64,000 nucleotides of DNA, taken from the NCBI RefSeq assembly GCF_024464185.1, contig NZ_JANHAU010000008.1, forward strand, positions 30,335 to 94,334, given 5' to 3'. Source of the stretch: Haloarchaeobius salinus. GTDB lineage: Archaea; Halobacteriota; Halobacteria; Halobacteriales; Natrialbaceae. The translations under genes and the position numbers were made by a program. Below the pieces are notes generated by a model, which saw only the letters and a program-made list of their open reading frames with translations, ran no database searches and was not told where the DNA came from. This document shows, one piece after another, positions 45,631 to 52,788 of this stretch. Within the stretch, counting starts at the first letter, position 1, and the number at the start of each line of letters is the position of its first letter.

Positions 45631-46848
45631 CTAGTCGTCTGGGTCGTACTTCGCTTTCGAGACGGCGATGTTCCCGCCCGTGGCTTCGGCGTCCGCCAGC
45701 CGCTTCCGGAGGACGGCCGCGAGTTGTTTCCAGCCGCGGTCGTGTTCGATGCTGTCGATGCGGGCCTCGATGGTTGCTTTCTCGACCGCTGGGTCGATGA
45801 TGTCCGTCGTGACGTCGCCACTCAGGCGCTCTTTCTCGATGTCCAGACGCTTCGTCGGGTCGTCCTCGTATCGGACCTCGACTGCCGTCGAGGCCAACAC
45901 GGCGTCGTCCTCCACGAAGAGCTCGGCCATCGGGTAGACCATGCCGGTGGACTTGTGACCGCCGAGCACCTCGACAGTGAGCCGAATGCGTTCCCCGGCG
46001 GTGAGCTTCGGGAGGTCGACGACAGCGGTGCTTTCGTCAGTCGAGACCGGTTCCGAAGTCGCCTGCGGTTCGGTGAGGTACGCCGGCTCGCCGGGGGCGA
46101 TTCTGAAGCCGTCGGCGAACTCGAAGCGGAGCTGGGGGTTGGGTGCCACGGTGTCTCGGGCATCCTGGGCTTTGTCGTGGAGGAACGACTCGATGTCACG
46201 TGGCGCTTCCAGATGCTCGGCCGACCCACCAGTTCGATTCGTGAGCGCCAGGAGGACGTCTTCGTTGTAGGACCGACCGATTCCTCCTGCACTGATGGTG
46301 ATCCCTTTCGAATCCAGCGTGTCGGCCTGCTGTCTGAACTCGTCAAGGTCGCGGCGGTCCATCCCGTCGGACAGGAGGACGATATCCGTGCTCACGACGC
46401 CGTCGCCGCCCTCCGTGAACTGCTGGGCTGCGGTCTGGATTGCGCGCTTGATGTTCGTCCCGCCGCCGGCGTCCAATGCACCGTCGTACCCCGGGCCCGG
46501 CGTGCCGGTGACCGTGCTCTCGATCTGGTCCTGGTCTGCGTTCCCCCACTCGGTCATCGGCACCAAGACGTCGGGCCGGGAGTCGAACGCGATGATGCTG
46601 AGCTTGTCGTCCTCGTGCATCTCGCCCAGGAGCTTCGCGACGCCCTGACGGGCCAGCTCGATCTTCGCAGACGTGTCGTCGACGAACGCGACGTCCTTCG
46701 ACATCGACCCGCTCACGTCGACTACGACGGCGATGTGACGTTTCGTCGGCTGTTGTTTGTCGGTCGGGGTGATCGTTGCCGCGAGCGTCGTCCGGCCGCT
46801 GCCGGCTGGGAGCGCTTGGCTCAGTTCGGCGTCTATTTCTACGCTCAT
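45631..46848 (-). CDS. VWA-domain protein with MIDAS site
   Basis: 405 residues from ATG 46848. The VWA domain starts KRHIAVVVDVSGSMS (D44-x-S-x-S metal site), with GGGTNIKRAIQTAAQQF (Thr) and DIVLLSDGMDRRDL (Asp) completing the MIDAS. The C-terminal half is beta-rich and acidic (GERIRLTVEVLGGHKSTGMVY), then a helical end (IDSIEHDRGWKQLAAVLRKRLADAEATGG). No signal peptide, so it should act inside the cell as a Mg-dependent adaptor. VWA proteins have been noted beside FtsZ-like genes of the type found at 60459. A TATA element lies at 46909-46914. Confidence 0.87.
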   Translation of the reverse strand: MSVEIDAELSQALPAGSGRTTLAATITPTDKQQPTKRHIAVVVDVSGSMSKDVAFVDDTSAKIELARQGVAKLLGEMHEDDKLSIIAFDSRPDVLVPMTEWGNADQDQIESTVTGTPGPGYDGALDAGGGTNIKRAIQTAAQQFTEGGDGVVSTDIVLLSDGMDRRDLDEFRQQADTLDSKGITISAGGIGRSYNEDVLLALTNRTGGSAEHLEAPRDIESFLHDKAQDARDTVAPNPQLRFEFADGFRIAPGEPAYLTEPQATSEPVSTDESTAVVDLPKLTAGERIRLTVEVLGGHKSTGMVYPMAELFVEDDAVLASTAVEVRYEDDPTKRLDIEKERLSGDVTTDIIDPAVEKATIEARIDSIEHDRGWKQLAAVLRKRLADAEATGGNIAVSKAKYDPDD

Positions 46849-46908
46849 GCACGCTGGTGTTCGGACTGGTCGTGCAAGGTGACTGCTCACATCTCACCCA
46901 GAGTCGAG

Positions 46909-46914
46909 TTTAAA
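46909..46914 (-). promoter_or_regulatory. TATA element before the VWA gene
   Basis: TTTAAA in an AT-rich patch (cgagtttaaataccgttta) inside the 200-base gap between the GrpE-like and VWA genes. It predicts a start of transcription near 46884, 36 bases before ATG 46848, so VWA and the zinc-finger Hsp70 may form their own transcription unit. Confidence 0.5.
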
Positions 46915-47048
46915 TACCGTTTACCACGTCGGCATCGAATCCAGCGCCCCAGTCACCCAGCGATCGGCCCAAAAATAGCGGTGGTCGGTTCAGCGAGCCC
47001 CGTACCGAGGGCGATCACAACCCTTCGGCCCAGGGCACCGTTCCGTGG

Positions 47049-48482
47049 TTACTCGCGCTTTGCGGCGATGACTTTCGCTTCCTGTAACGGGTAGCCGTCG
47101 ATCTCGAAGCCGGGGGATTCGACACGGATGATACAGCCTGGGGGAACGGCAGTCGTCTCCTCGCGCGGTCCCGCCAGTGCATGGCGGAGGTCGTCGACCT
47201 CGTCCCCAGGGTCCGGATCGATCTTGTCGATGGCACCGGCGGTGAACTGTTGGTCGAACTTCGTGACGACTGCTTCGAGCATCGCGGCCTGATCGTCGTC
47301 GAACTCGTTGTACTCGATGGCACGGGTCAACGTGTCGCGGACCCGGAGCATGCGCTCGCCGAGTTGTTCGACAGCCTCCTTCCGGAGGAGCTCGTGTTCG
47401 CGCGTGTTCTTTTGTCGATACTCGTCGACTGTCGTCTCGAGGGTCTCGAGCTGAGTCTGGAGCACCGAGACCTCCTCAGCGAGAGCGCCGGTTCCACTGG
47501 TCGCGTCGTTCCGCCGGTCGTTGGACGCTACCGACTCCTCCCCACGGTCGTCACGGGGTGACGGGTGTGCATCCGACGTGGGATCTGATTCGGCGCGGTC
47601 ATCTGCCCCGGTATCGGACCCTTCGAGTGACTCGAGTTTCGGTTCCGAGTCGGGGTCCGGGCCGGAATCGGTGTCCTGCTCGTCCTCGATATCCGTTTCC
47701 TGCGAGTTCTCGGTTGGAGTGGACGGCGTGCTCGGGGTTCGATCGGTGGGATCCGGCGTGGGACTGGGTGGTGAGGCATCGGGCTCGGGAGTCTGGGTGA
47801 CGCCCTGGCCCGTGGGAGAGCCCGCTCCGGTTGGTTCCTGCTCCGAGTCCGTAGCACGTTCCCGGTCGTTGCCCTCTTCGGGTGACTGGTCGGGGTGCTG
47901 TGCCTCCTCAGATTGGGCCTGTGAGGTGGTGTTACTGTCCGGGTTGAGGTCGCTCGACGGGGTGGCACCGGGCGTCCCCTCAGTACTCGTCTCGTGTTTC
48001 GACTTCCCGGGGACGGCGTCCGCGTCCCTCGACGACTCGGGCGAGTCCGAGCCGGCAGCTCCCGTCGAGTCCGTCGGTCCCTCCTCGTTCTCGTCATCGG
48101 CGTCGCTGGGATGATGCTCGGTGGGGTGGTCCTGCGACCCGGTGGCCTTGACGGGTGATTCGCCGTCCGTGCTGGAGCCTCCATCGGGGGCGTCAGTAGG
48201 AACGCCAGCGTCGTGCATCCGCGTCTGGAGGTCCTCGATCTTGTCGGTGAGCGCTTTCTGCTGTTCGTCGGATGTGGCCATGGCCCTGTCGACTTTCAGT
48301 TGGGCGAGTCGCTGTCGCCATTTGTCGCCGTCGATGCTCCGCTCCCCCCCGTCACCGGGCGGTGCCTGCTGGTCGACACGCTCTGTGGATTCCGGTGCCT
48401 GGGTGTCGGCTTGTTCAGTCTCGTCGTCGGTCGTCGATTCGGTGCGGTCCGGCTCGGTTGAGTTACGTCGGTGTTCGGACAT
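47049..48482 (-). CDS. GrpE-like nucleotide exchange factor with long disordered region
   Basis: 477 residues. Residues ~52-92 form a charged helix (DKWRQRLAQLKVDRAMATSDEQ). Residues ~93-335 are a Ser/Pro/Thr/Asp/Glu-rich, surely disordered stretch. From ~338 a GrpE-like part begins: a coiled coil (VSVLQTQLETLETTVDEYRQ), a helical segment (LRVRDTLTRAIEYNEFDDDQ), FDQQFTAGAIDKIDPDPGDE, and a small beta end (CIIRVESPGFEIDGYPLQEA). It would drive ADP release from the Hsp70 encoded two genes later. Ordinary GrpE is about 200 residues, so the tether is exceptional. The GrpE call rests on pattern and context. Confidence 0.65.
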   Translation of the reverse strand: MSEHRRNSTEPDRTESTTDDETEQADTQAPESTERVDQQAPPGDGGERSIDGDKWRQRLAQLKVDRAMATSDEQQKALTDKIEDLQTRMHDAGVPTDAPDGGSSTDGESPVKATGSQDHPTEHHPSDADDENEEGPTDSTGAAGSDSPESSRDADAVPGKSKHETSTEGTPGATPSSDLNPDSNTTSQAQSEEAQHPDQSPEEGNDRERATDSEQEPTGAGSPTGQGVTQTPEPDASPPSPTPDPTDRTPSTPSTPTENSQETDIEDEQDTDSGPDPDSEPKLESLEGSDTGADDRAESDPTSDAHPSPRDDRGEESVASNDRRNDATSGTGALAEEVSVLQTQLETLETTVDEYRQKNTREHELLRKEAVEQLGERMLRVRDTLTRAIEYNEFDDDQAAMLEAVVTKFDQQFTAGAIDKIDPDPGDEVDDLRHALAGPREETTAVPPGCIIRVESPGFEIDGYPLQEAKVIAAKRE

Positions 48483-48524
48483 TGTGTCTCTCGTTTCGGA
48501 TCGGGATTCTGGGTGGTCGGTCAG

Positions 48525-49568
48525 TCAGTGCCACTCGCTCTTGCTTTCGTCGTGGAGCGCGCCAGCAACGATGAGGCGGCATCGTCCACGGAGTTTCAGG
48601 TCTGGTGGCGGCACGATATCGCGGATGTACTGTGTGGACTCGCCGGCCGCGAGCGTTCGAGGACCGTCACCCAGCCAGGAACGCTCAACGATTGTGCCGT
48701 TCCGGCGTTCGAACAGGAAGCGGATTTGGACATCCTCGGCGGGTGCGCCCCCGAAGTTTGCAACGTGCACGGTGACGGTCACCCCGGTCTCCGTGCTGGG
48801 GGTGGCGTCCCACTGGTGGACGAGTATCGGCGTGTCGCTCGGACGGTGTACGTTCACGGGTGACCCTTGGAACTGTGGGTCAAGCTCGCCGACGTCCCAG
48901 CCGGTTGTGGTCGTCTCGACGGTGAAGAACTGGGTCTCTTGGTGGGTCACGCTGGCTCCGCGAGCCCAGTCACACGCGATGCCAGCAACCATGTGGTGGT
49001 GGGCTGGAAGGACCAGCATCGCCGTTTCGTAGCCGAGCGTCTCCAGCAGGGCACACAGCAGTAACGTCCCGTCCTCGCAGTCGCCTCGTTGATGCACCAA
49101 CGTCTCGATCGGGTACTTCGGGTAGGCCTCGTGGCCCGTGTCCTCGCGGTCGCGAGTGTACTCGAGGCTCTGGACGAATCGCACACAGCTGGTGACTGTG
49201 TCTCGCGCGGTCGCTCCGGGCGTGGTCTCCTCGATGTCCTCGGCGACAGTGGCGATGAACGGCTCCTGGAGCGGGTCGACGACGTACTGTCTGTAGTCGC
49301 CGGTGCGGGCGCGATTCACGCAGTAGTCGTACGTGCCAACGGGGATCGAGAGCGTCAACTCTCGACGCTGGTCGGCGTGTCCCCAGTGGAAGCTCCGACT
49401 GTACTCGGCGTCGGTCGACACCGGTTTCGCTGCGGCGGCCCAGCCGTCGAACCCGTCTGCCCAGCCTCGAGTCGACCGCCCACCGTCTGCTCGACAGGCA
49501 GTACGCTCGCGGCCGTGTCGCGGCGAGGGGTGATCTCGCGGGTCGTTGCTCGGAGTGTTATCAGGCAT
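48525..49568 (-). CDS. Transglutaminase-like protein
   Basis: 347 residues from ATG 49568. The papain-like core shows TLVHQRGDCEDGTLLLCALLETLGY with C164, VLPAHHHMVAG with the His (190-192), and FFTVETTTTGWDVGEL with a possible acidic third residue, the normal C-H-D/E layout of transglutaminase-like proteases and amidases. A C-terminal beta-sandwich follows (VTVTVHVANFGGAPAEDVQI). No signal peptide. Its ATG overlaps the stop of the J-like gene by one base (TGATG), so it is part of the chaperone run. It might process or attach the nearby ubiquitin-like protein, which is speculation. Confidence 0.78.
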   Translation of the reverse strand: MPDNTPSNDPRDHPSPRHGRERTACRADGGRSTRGWADGFDGWAAAAKPVSTDAEYSRSFHWGHADQRRELTLSIPVGTYDYCVNRARTGDYRQYVVDPLQEPFIATVAEDIEETTPGATARDTVTSCVRFVQSLEYTRDREDTGHEAYPKYPIETLVHQRGDCEDGTLLLCALLETLGYETAMLVLPAHHHMVAGIACDWARGASVTHQETQFFTVETTTTGWDVGELDPQFQGSPVNVHRPSDTPILVHQWDATPSTETGVTVTVHVANFGGAPAEDVQIRFLFERRNGTIVERSWLGDGPRTLAAGESTQYIRDIVPPPDLKLRGRCRLIVAGALHDESKSEWH

Positions 49569-49960
49569 CAGTCGAGTCTGACCTTCTGAGTTGCGAACTC
49601 GTCGGTGAGCGTTTCGACCCCGTATCTGTCGAGGGCGCGCTTCGCTTCGAGGTACTTGGCGACCGCCTGGACGTTGTCGCGGAGTGCGGCCCACCGGTCA
49701 CAGGGGACGGCATACACGACGCCGTCGTTCCTGAATCGCACCACGACGCCCGGGTCCTCTCTGTCGCCCGTCGTGGCGGGCGGGCCGGCAGTTGCTCCGG
49801 AAGCGGTCTCGATGGCGATTAACTCCGCGCCGGCCAACCGGTCGACTTGGGTGACGACGTTCCCGAAGGCGCGCTCCAACGAGACCTGGAAATGGTGTGG
49901 ATACGGTTCGCGGTTGTCGGGTGGTGTTCGGTCGAAAGATTCGGGCCAGTCGAGTGACAT
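49568..49960 (-). CDS. Small protein resembling the N-terminal part of haloarchaeal J-domain proteins
   Basis: 130 residues from ATG 49960. LDWPESFDRTPPDNREPYPHHF, then FQVSLERAFGNVVTQVDRLA, then DPGVVVRFRNDGVVYAVPCDRWAALRDNVQAVAKYLEAKRAL. From memory, haloarchaeal J-domain proteins carry a closely similar segment before their J domain. Here no HPD motif and no J domain follow. It could be the client- or partner-binding half of a DnaJ working in trans. The stop overlaps the transglutaminase-like start. Moderately sure of the resemblance, unsure of function. Confidence 0.55.
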   Translation of the reverse strand: MSLDWPESFDRTPPDNREPYPHHFQVSLERAFGNVVTQVDRLAGAELIAIETASGATAGPPATTGDREDPGVVVRFRNDGVVYAVPCDRWAALRDNVQAVAKYLEAKRALDRYGVETLTDEFATQKVRLD

Positions 49961-50158
49961 GCGATTCCGTTCGCGATGAAGGGAGTGCGTTAGCAAGGTG
50001 ATTGGGCCGATGCAGTTACGACCCACGTGACGCCGCACGAGGGCGACGACAGAACTAACTATGCCTTGCCCTGGCCTCCCCGCTACGAGCTTGCTGGCTA
50101 GCGAAGCGGCGAGGGCAGTCGAGCGCCCGGTTCGATCGCCAGGAGGTCGTTTCGTCTG
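49961..50158. other. 198-base gap inside the minus-strand chaperone run
   Basis: No gene seen. It may hold an internal promoter, but I see no good TATA element. It separates the ubiquitin-like/E2-like pair from the chaperone genes. Confidence 0.35.
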
Positions 50159-50566
50159 TCACGGCGGTTGCGGTCGAGGGTCGCGCAGCCGTCGTTCGAT
50201 GGCCGCGAGCGCCGTCAGGAGGCCATCGGCTGCCGGATTCCACTGGCCGTAGTCCGGCTCGAAGGCAACCCAGTTCTCGGACGGCCACGCTCGGGTAGGT
50301 TGCATGGCCTGGGTCTGCTGGCCGTGGTACCGCATGCCCGCTGGAACCGCGACTGACGGTGGCGTGTTCGGATACGATGCTGGAAGCTCGAAGCGGATTG
50401 CGCCGACTCGGGTTCCGTCCGTCGTTTGCCAGCCGTCGGGGAACCTGAAGTGCCCGATCTCTACGAAGCTGGAGTCTTGGACATCGTAGGTGAGTTGCGT
50501 GTTGGCTCGTTCTCGCAACACGCTCGCAAGCTCGGCGATGTCCGCGAGAACACGTCCGGAGGTCAT
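50159..50566 (-). CDS. E2-like (UBC-fold) protein lacking the catalytic cysteine
   Basis: 135 residues. GAIRFELPASYPNTPPSVAVP with YP and PP (residues 56-74) is the beta-meander and loop of ubiquitin-conjugating folds. H81 stands where the HPN motif would be, and YGQWNPAADGLLTALAAIERRL (W109-x-P111 then a helix) matches the end of E2 domains. There is no Cys anywhere in the protein, so it cannot form a thioester and would act like a UEV or RWD-type binding module. Its ATG overlaps the ubiquitin-like gene stop by one base (TGATG), fixing both the start and the pairing. Confidence 0.7.
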   Translation of the reverse strand: MTSGRVLADIAELASVLRERANTQLTYDVQDSSFVEIGHFRFPDGWQTTDGTRVGAIRFELPASYPNTPPSVAVPAGMRYHGQQTQAMQPTRAWPSENWVAFEPDYGQWNPAADGLLTALAAIERRLRDPRPQPP

Positions 50567-50790
50567 CAGCGGAAGACATAGTTGTCTGAGAGCGGGTAGA
50601 GTTCCAGGGTGGATTGCGGCTCGACGTGGTCGGCCACGATGGCGTCGTCGTCGAGAACCCGTATTGTCTGGTCGTCTCTGTACACGAGTGCATGGTCATC
50701 GTTGCAACCGACTCGCCGTTTGAGGTCTGCGACGGTTGTGTCGTCGGTGATGTTGAACGTCTCGTCGTCGATCGATATTGGGACTTTCAT
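50566..50790 (-). CDS. Ubiquitin-like beta-grasp protein
   Basis: 74 residues, ubiquitin size. MKVPISIDDETFNITDDTTV is the beta hairpin leading into helix VADLKRRVG. HALVYRDDQTIRVLDDDAIV matches the strand-loop-helix turn of ubiquitin (RLIFAGKQLEDGRTL), and VEPQSTLELYPL matches KESTLHLVLRL. The tail ends SDNYVFR with no Gly-Gly, so if conjugated it would need another chemistry; a free adaptor role is equally possible. First gene of the minus-strand run. No clear TATA upstream. Confidence 0.72.
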   Translation of the reverse strand: MKVPISIDDETFNITDDTTVADLKRRVGCNDDHALVYRDDQTIRVLDDDAIVADHVEPQSTLELYPLSDNYVFR

Positions 50791-51201
50791 GGTCTCATCG
50801 GTTGGGTGTGTTGTTGGTTTGGGTAGGGAGAGACAGCAGGATCTGTTGCTCCACCTGCCCTGTGAACGGCCAACCGGTGCGTTGTCTGGATGGTGTTGGC
50901 CGTCACGACTGCTCTAGGCACGGGCCAGGTACTGGATGTGTTTCCGACCGTGAGCCGACCGAATGACGGTGGCCGAGTGTTGTGCCGTGCGACGTGCCCA
51001 GGTTGTTTTTCCGTTGGCTGACGGGAATCGACAGCGGGCGGTGTGATATGCCTCGCTGCACCGGAACAGACGGGTTGGCGTATCAGCCCGGATAATTGGG
51101 TTGCGTGCGGTATCATTCTGACCTCGATTCAAATCCGACCGCTCGCCGAGGTGGAGAGCTGCCAGCGCTCCGGGCCCGGCCCGGTAGTGTTGCCGTGTTT
51201 T
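50791..51201. other. Divergent intergenic region in the centre of the island
   Basis: About 410 bases between the ubiquitin-like gene and the plus-strand run. Open frames are low-complexity and unconvincing. The right end is AT-rich and carries the plus-strand promoter. I do not see a strong TATA for the minus-strand run. Confidence 0.45.
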
Positions 51202-51210
51202 CATAAATTA
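51202..51210 (+). promoter_or_regulatory. TATA element of the plus-strand three-gene run
   Basis: CATAAATTA centred about 28 bases before GTG 51234. A Shine-Dalgarno-like GGAGGT lies at 51230-51235, just before an out-of-frame ATG (51239) that opens a 12-codon frame ending over ATG 51270, so the start of the gene is ambiguous. Confidence 0.5.
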
Positions 51211-51233
51211 CTTATTCCAGCCACTTGCGGGAG

Positions 51234-52166
51234 GTGTCATGGGAATCGTTCGTACGTGTGATCGGGCCGATGACTGAATCGAGCGACCACTCTCTTCTCA
51301 CTCCGGGTGGCGCACTCTGGGACTGGCAGACGTTCACGCCGAGCCCCTACCGGAACCAGTTCTGGAAACGAGCGTTCGGGAACCCAAAGAAACGAGATAC
51401 CTACCTCTCGCTTCAAGCCGCACGGAAGGTCGTGCTCCGCAAAGGCGAGGTTGCGGATAGAGTGCTCTCGTTCCCCAGTTTCCAGGATAGGGAAGACGTG
51501 TCAGGCGGCGACCTTTCTGATGCCGGGCACTTCGAGCCCACACTCCAGCATGGCGGTGCGTACACGGTTCCGAAGGTCAATCGACCGGGCGATCCACTAC
51601 TCGTTCGGATTCCCGCTGTGCTCGATTGGCTCGTGGACCCATTCCACGCGCCGGTCGACCCGATCGTCGCCCGGGTCGTCGCGTATATCAACGACAAGAC
51701 CAGCGACTGGTCGTACGACCCCGGGTTCAAGGCGACCCATCGACCGCTGAAGGCGTACTGGTACGCAAAGACCGCTGATTTCTACGACCTGGAGGTGGAC
51801 TCGAGTGAGGATGAGCGATTCACGGATGAGATCCCTCTGAGTGGCCTTCCGACGGTCGAATTCGAGGAGTTCCGACCGTATGAAGCCGAGGAGCTCTCCG
51901 GGACGATGAAAGGCTTCACAATCAAAGGCAGTATCCGTGGTGACCTGACCGTCACGAACGAATATGGGCTCAACAACGCGTTACTCATGTTGTGTTCGAA
52001 TGTCGCGGTCGAGTCGACCGATCGAAAGCCCACGAACACAGTGGACTTCACCGACGTGAGCGAGGGCGGGGATGTCGACTGGACGCCGGTATACACGGAG
52101 GAGACCAGTACGTCCGAGACAGTGATTCGATTCGAGTACGAGCTCAAGCCACGGGTGAGTATGTGA
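51234..52166 (+). CDS. Unrecognised protein, first gene of the plus-strand island run
   Basis: 310 residues from GTG 51234 (leaderless spacing); ATG 51270 would give 298. The sequence has no transmembrane helix or signal peptide. It contains aromatic-rich N-terminal sequence (GGALWDWQTFTPSPYRNQFW), a central segment (LLVRIPAVLDWLVDPFHAPV) and a beta-rich acidic C-terminus (GFTIKGSIRGDLTVTNEYGL, ending RFEYELKPRVSM). The C-terminal part looks like a beta-sandwich. I recognise no family. It faces the ubiquitin-like gene across a shared control region, hence probably the same system. Confidence 0.7.
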   Translation: MSWESFVRVIGPMTESSDHSLLTPGGALWDWQTFTPSPYRNQFWKRAFGNPKKRDTYLSLQAARKVVLRKGEVADRVLSFPSFQDREDVSGGDLSDAGHFEPTLQHGGAYTVPKVNRPGDPLLVRIPAVLDWLVDPFHAPVDPIVARVVAYINDKTSDWSYDPGFKATHRPLKAYWYAKTADFYDLEVDSSEDERFTDEIPLSGLPTVEFEEFRPYEAEELSGTMKGFTIKGSIRGDLTVTNEYGLNNALLMLCSNVAVESTDRKPTNTVDFTDVSEGGDVDWTPVYTEETSTSETVIRFEYELKPRVSM

Positions 52167-52290
52167 TGGTGTTACATGCACTTTCACAAGTCTCCGAACA
52201 CGAGTATACACCAATGCAACCAACGCACACCCCACACTCTCCCAGCCCCACTGCAACGCAAAGGGGGCCCTTAGGGGACGGTGATCGCGA

Positions 52291-52788
52291 ATGATCCGAG
52301 CGATTGCCCCGGGACTCGTACGGACCTGGACAGCGATCATCCAGAGCTACGACGGCATCGGCGAATCCGAGGCGCGGATGCTGGCCACGAGAATCGCAGG
52401 CGACCCGGAACTCGACACCATGCGGGTGACAACGGCAAACGACGTCGACGAGGTCATCGACGTCGCTGAGTCAGTCATCGAACAGCTCGACCTGACGGGC
52501 CCCCTTGCGGCGACCGAAGACGAACCGGCTCTCCGAGCGGAGCTCACGACGACCCTTCGGGCAGACATCGAACAACGAATGACCGACGACGGAGAACAGG
52601 ACCCGTCGGTGACTGCCCAGCCCAGCAGAACGGGAGCCCTCGGGAGCACGGCCACGGCGAAAGAATCATCGGACACCCAGCGACCGTCGAACGCCGTTGA
52701 ACTCTACGAGTTCATCCAGGAGTCAGACCTCGCCATCGACGACGTCGAAGCCGTCCTGGCCGACCTCAAGAACGCCGAGGACACATGA
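52291..52788 (+). CDS. Unrecognised acidic helical protein
   Basis: 165 residues. An N-terminal domain (YDGIGESEARMLATRIAGDP, VDEVIDVAESVIEQLD) is followed by a disordered Ser/Thr-rich linker (QDPSVTAQPSRTGALGSTAT), and a C-terminal short helical pair (AVELYEFIQESDLAIDDVEAVLADLK). The last part looks like a small protein-binding helix bundle. Its stop overlaps the next gene by 4 bp. Probably a subunit or adaptor of the 434-residue protein. Confidence 0.65.
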   Translation: MIRAIAPGLVRTWTAIIQSYDGIGESEARMLATRIAGDPELDTMRVTTANDVDEVIDVAESVIEQLDLTGPLAATEDEPALRAELTTTLRADIEQRMTDDGEQDPSVTAQPSRTGALGSTATAKESSDTQRPSNAVELYEFIQESDLAIDDVEAVLADLKNAEDT

